Origin: Bauldia sp.
GTDB lineage: Bacteria > Pseudomonadota > Alphaproteobacteria > Rhizobiales > Kaistiaceae
Direction: 5' to 3'
Assembly (NCBI RefSeq): GCF_020442045.1
Contig: NZ_JAGRLA010000117.1
Location: 1 to 33,832 of the forward strand
Length of the DNA: 33,832 nucleotides
Under the pieces are notes generated by a model that saw nothing but the letters and a program-made list of their open reading frames with translations, did no database searches and was not told the DNA's origin. Both the position numbers and the translations under genes were made by a program. Position 1 is the first letter of the stretch; each line of letters opens with the position of its first letter. This document shows positions 32,901-33,832 of this stretch, piece by piece.

Positions 32901-33832
32901 GCACCGCCGGTGATCTGGTCGACCTGGCTGGTGCCGGTGAGCGTCTGGTCCTTGGTGTTGTCGGTGATCCCCGACCCGTCGATGACGATCAGGTCGCCGT
33001 CGGCCACCGGCAGCCAGGTCGCTGCGAAGGTCCATCCCGAAAGGTCGACCGTCAGCGCCGTATCGACCACATCGATGATGACCTTGTCGAGGTGACCGTC
33101 GGTCCCCGCTACGTTCAGCGTCGATGACAGGCCGGCACCCAACTGGTCCGACGTGAAGGTCCCCGTCGACCCCAGCAACAGCTTCTCGATCGACTTGATG
33201 GTCGATAAGGTGAAGTCCGCATCGCCCGTGATCTTCAGCGTGTCGCCGGCCGTCTCGCCGAGCGTGCCCCCGTCATAGGTCTCGCCGGCAACCGCGTCGC
33301 CCGCATCCCCATCGACGACCAGGATGTCGTCCCCGGCGCCGCCATACACTTCGTCGACGCCTAGACCACCCGTGATCGTGTCGGCTCCCCCGCCGCCATT
33401 GATCGTGTCGGCACCCTGCGATCCGGTCAGCGTGTCGCCGTAGTCGCTGCCGGTGATCGTGAACCCTTCTTGCTGGTTGCTCAGGTCGATGACGACCGCG
33501 TCGGAGGCCGTGGCTGCGTCGATCGCCTCGACGCCCTGAATATCGTCATTTCCGGCGTCGTTGAGAGCCGCCTGCTCGCCGACGATCGTGATCTTGATCG
33601 TGTCGGCCGTGCCGTCGCCGCCATAGACCTTGTCGGCTCCGACGAAGTCGACGAACGTGTCGTCGCTGTCGCCGCCATAGAGCATATCGTCGCCGGCACC
33701 GCCGGTGATCTGGTCGACCTGGCTGGTGCCGGTGAGCGTCTGGTCCTTGGTGTCGTCGGTGATCCCCGACCCGTCGATGACGATCAGGTCGCCGTCGGTC
33801 ACCGGGTCCCAGTCGACGAAGGTCCACCCCGA
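29984..33832 (-). CDS. Large RTX (hemolysin-type Ca2+-binding repeat) protein, N-terminus beyond the window
   Basis: At least 1282 residues of a secreted RTX protein; the frame is open through the right edge, so the start is missing. Many GGxGxD-type nonapeptides, which fold into Ca2+-binding beta-rolls outside the cell, alternate with a repeated module carrying DTIxLxATSxDLNxA...NVE...IDLxxQSDGFTITGS; five copies are present. A central part (about 31020-31400) reads like the serralysin C-terminal beta-roll domain (DTVDYSATTSGVTV, NIENVIGSS). The last nonapeptide block (about 30290-30590) is Lys-rich. The C-terminus has FLFDTSGPSQGTLYWDANG and ends in SSLLQSDLHIV, typical of type I secretion signals. 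No ABC exporter genes are in the window. The role (adhesin, surface layer or enzyme carrier) is unknown because the N-terminus is missing. Confidence 0.9.
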   Translation of the reverse strand, partial: SGWTFVDWDPVTDGDLIVIDGSGITDDTKDQTLTGTSQVDQITGGAGDDMLYGGDSDDTFVDFVGADKVYGGDGTADTIKITIVGEQAALNDAGNDDIQGVEAIDAATASDAVVIDLSNQQEGFTITGSDYGDTLTGSQGADTINGGGGADTITGGLGVDEVYGGAGDDILVVDGDAGDAVAGETYDGGTLGETAGDTLKITGDADFTLSTIKSIEKLLLGSTGTFTSDQLGAGLSSTLNVAGTDGHLDKVIIDVVDTALTVDLSGWTFAATWLPVADGDLIVIDGSGITDNTKDQTLTGTSQVDQITGGAGDDELYGGDDDDTLTGGGGADKLYGGDDDDTFVDFVGADEVYGGNGTGDTLKITIAGVQTDLNAAIDTHIQGVEKVDASSVLGALGVTIDLSAQGDGFEITGTGNADTITGSSVADTIFGGAGADTIDGDDGGDTIHGGDDGDTITGGLGADELHGDGGDDTFIDFVGADTVDGGAGTGDTIKLSATSNDLNTAANSKIINVEAVSAALAAAAVTIDLHLQSDGFAVTGSAHNDTITGSTAADTINAGSGADTIEGGTGADTINGEAGNDTIIGFVGADIVDGGANTDTIRLAATSSDLNAAANSQIKNVEAVDASTAGAGVAIDLHQQSDGFTITGSGHNDTIIGSTGADVIGAGAGNDTIEGGSGADTIDGGTGNDTIVGFVGTDTVDGGANTDTITLAATSADLNAASDARIVNVEMISAALAAAGVTIDLHLQSDGFTITGSSHDDTITGSTGGDIINTGNGDDLAIGGAGVDIVDAGAGDDTIAARTGDGNDFYDGGDGNDTVDYSATTSGVTVRLTPEDRSSESISGDPGTFAALLLAGGIAPATTPVGLAKNGGAGTDILLNIENVIGSSGDDSIIGDTLANVLEGGDGDDKIWARDGNDTVRGGAGNDVLVGGFGGTGGASSGNDTLFGDEGNDELYGEDGNDALWGGEGADQYAGGKGQDTLFFGGDGDNDKAWGGDNSDRFVFFKGFGVDTIKDFLATGGGSDKIDLSNFKGLAFDDLKISQAGDNTVIKGLGKGDKIVLEVVNAGALTKDDFIFETTTVRGSRKADVLVGSAGDDRLKGLKGNDKLKGKAGDDKLIGGGGRDKVLGGADNDILKGGNGPDKLVGGAGDDVLKGNGGNDQINGGLGSDIATGGKGKDSFIFKSAADGFDTIKDFVSGVDKLELKAKGFGGGLSAGDAAPLVKLADIGGYTHPDSKGVFLFDTSGPSQGTLYWDANGGSSSDAVAFVTIGSSSLLQSDLHIV
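31575..32546 (-). repeat. Tandem 324-bp coding repeats in the RTX gene
   Basis: The segment encoding the QSDGF-ITGS module recurs exactly 324 bases apart: equivalent codons begin at 31575, 31899 and 32223. Each unit (108 residues) has one module plus three to four RTX nonapeptides. Two more diverged copies of the module lie at about 32604 and 33459, with irregular spacing of 381 and 855 bases. Unit edges are approximate. Confidence 0.85.
32891..33003 (-). repeat. Near-identical 113-bp direct repeat, copy A
   Basis: This stretch matches 33686-33798 with a single mismatch (32959 against 33754), an offset of 795 bases. It encodes DLIVIDGSGITDNTKDQTLTG and the first residues of the RTX block after it. 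The mismatch changes Asn to Asp. Confidence 0.95.
33686..33798 (-). repeat. Near-identical 113-bp direct repeat, copy B
   Basis: Second copy of the repeat at 32891-33003, in the same orientation and frame. Similarity continues at lower identity on both sides, including SGWTF...DGDLIV at the right edge of the window, which implies that the larger repeated unit extends past the window. Confidence 0.95.

Noticed and set aside
29984..33832. CRISPR array or satellite DNA, suggested by the many short repeats
   Set aside because: The repeats are in frame, degenerate and encode RTX nonapeptides. There are no constant-length repeats with unique spacers and no cas genes.

Overview
The window is GC-rich, densely coded chromosomal DNA with short intergenic gaps and several GTG or TTG starts. 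Gene content points to an alphaproteobacterium, most likely of the Hyphomicrobiales (Rhizobiales) type. The clearest sign is the run M48 peptidase - DsbA-like protein - aroQ - accB - accC - aat, with a convergent DUF2155 gene at its end. No tRNA, rRNA, CRISPR array or insertion sequence was seen.

Layout, left to right. (1) 205-4604: an MgtE magnesium transporter, a LysE-family exporter with a very clear promoter/operator, a fumarylacetoacetate-hydrolase-family enzyme and a DMT-family transporter. (2) 4749-8958: a molybdenum hydroxylase large subunit without its partner subunits, divergent from an RraA-type aldolase/decarboxylase and a 2-dehydropantoate-reductase-type enzyme. (3) 9004-13451, all on the minus strand: a DUF1330 protein, an FMN-dependent alpha-hydroxy-acid oxidase with two altered active-site positions, glucose-6-phosphate isomerase and a class I aminotransferase. 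(4) 13574-19339: periplasmic quality control (M48 peptidase, DsbA-like), then aroQ-accB-accC-aat with start/stop overlaps for shikimate and fatty-acid synthesis and N-end-rule tagging, closed by a DUF2155 gene overlapping aat tail to tail. (5) 19502-20833: UDP-glucose 6-dehydrogenase. (6) 20972-23984: a three-gene flavin electron-transfer cassette, made of an exported FMN-binding protein, an ApbE flavin transferase and a fused NqrB/RnfD-like membrane plus ferredoxin-reductase-like protein. (7) 23997-27532, minus strand: a divergent GlpD-like oxidoreductase, a Gfo/Idh/MocA dehydrogenase and a sugar-phosphate isomerase/epimerase-type TIM barrel, probably a polyol or sugar catabolic set. (8) 27635-33832, minus strand: a CHASE2 adenylate cyclase and a very large RTX repeat protein that runs off the right edge.

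The most interesting system is the cassette at 20972-23984. Its parts suggest a compact route that moves electrons from cytoplasmic NAD(P)H through a membrane flavoprotein to a covalently flavinylated periplasmic carrier. The terminal acceptor is not visible. Secondary points of interest are the promoter/operator of the LysE gene, the altered active sites of the alpha-hydroxy-acid oxidase and the GlpD-like protein, and near-identical internal repeats in the RTX gene.
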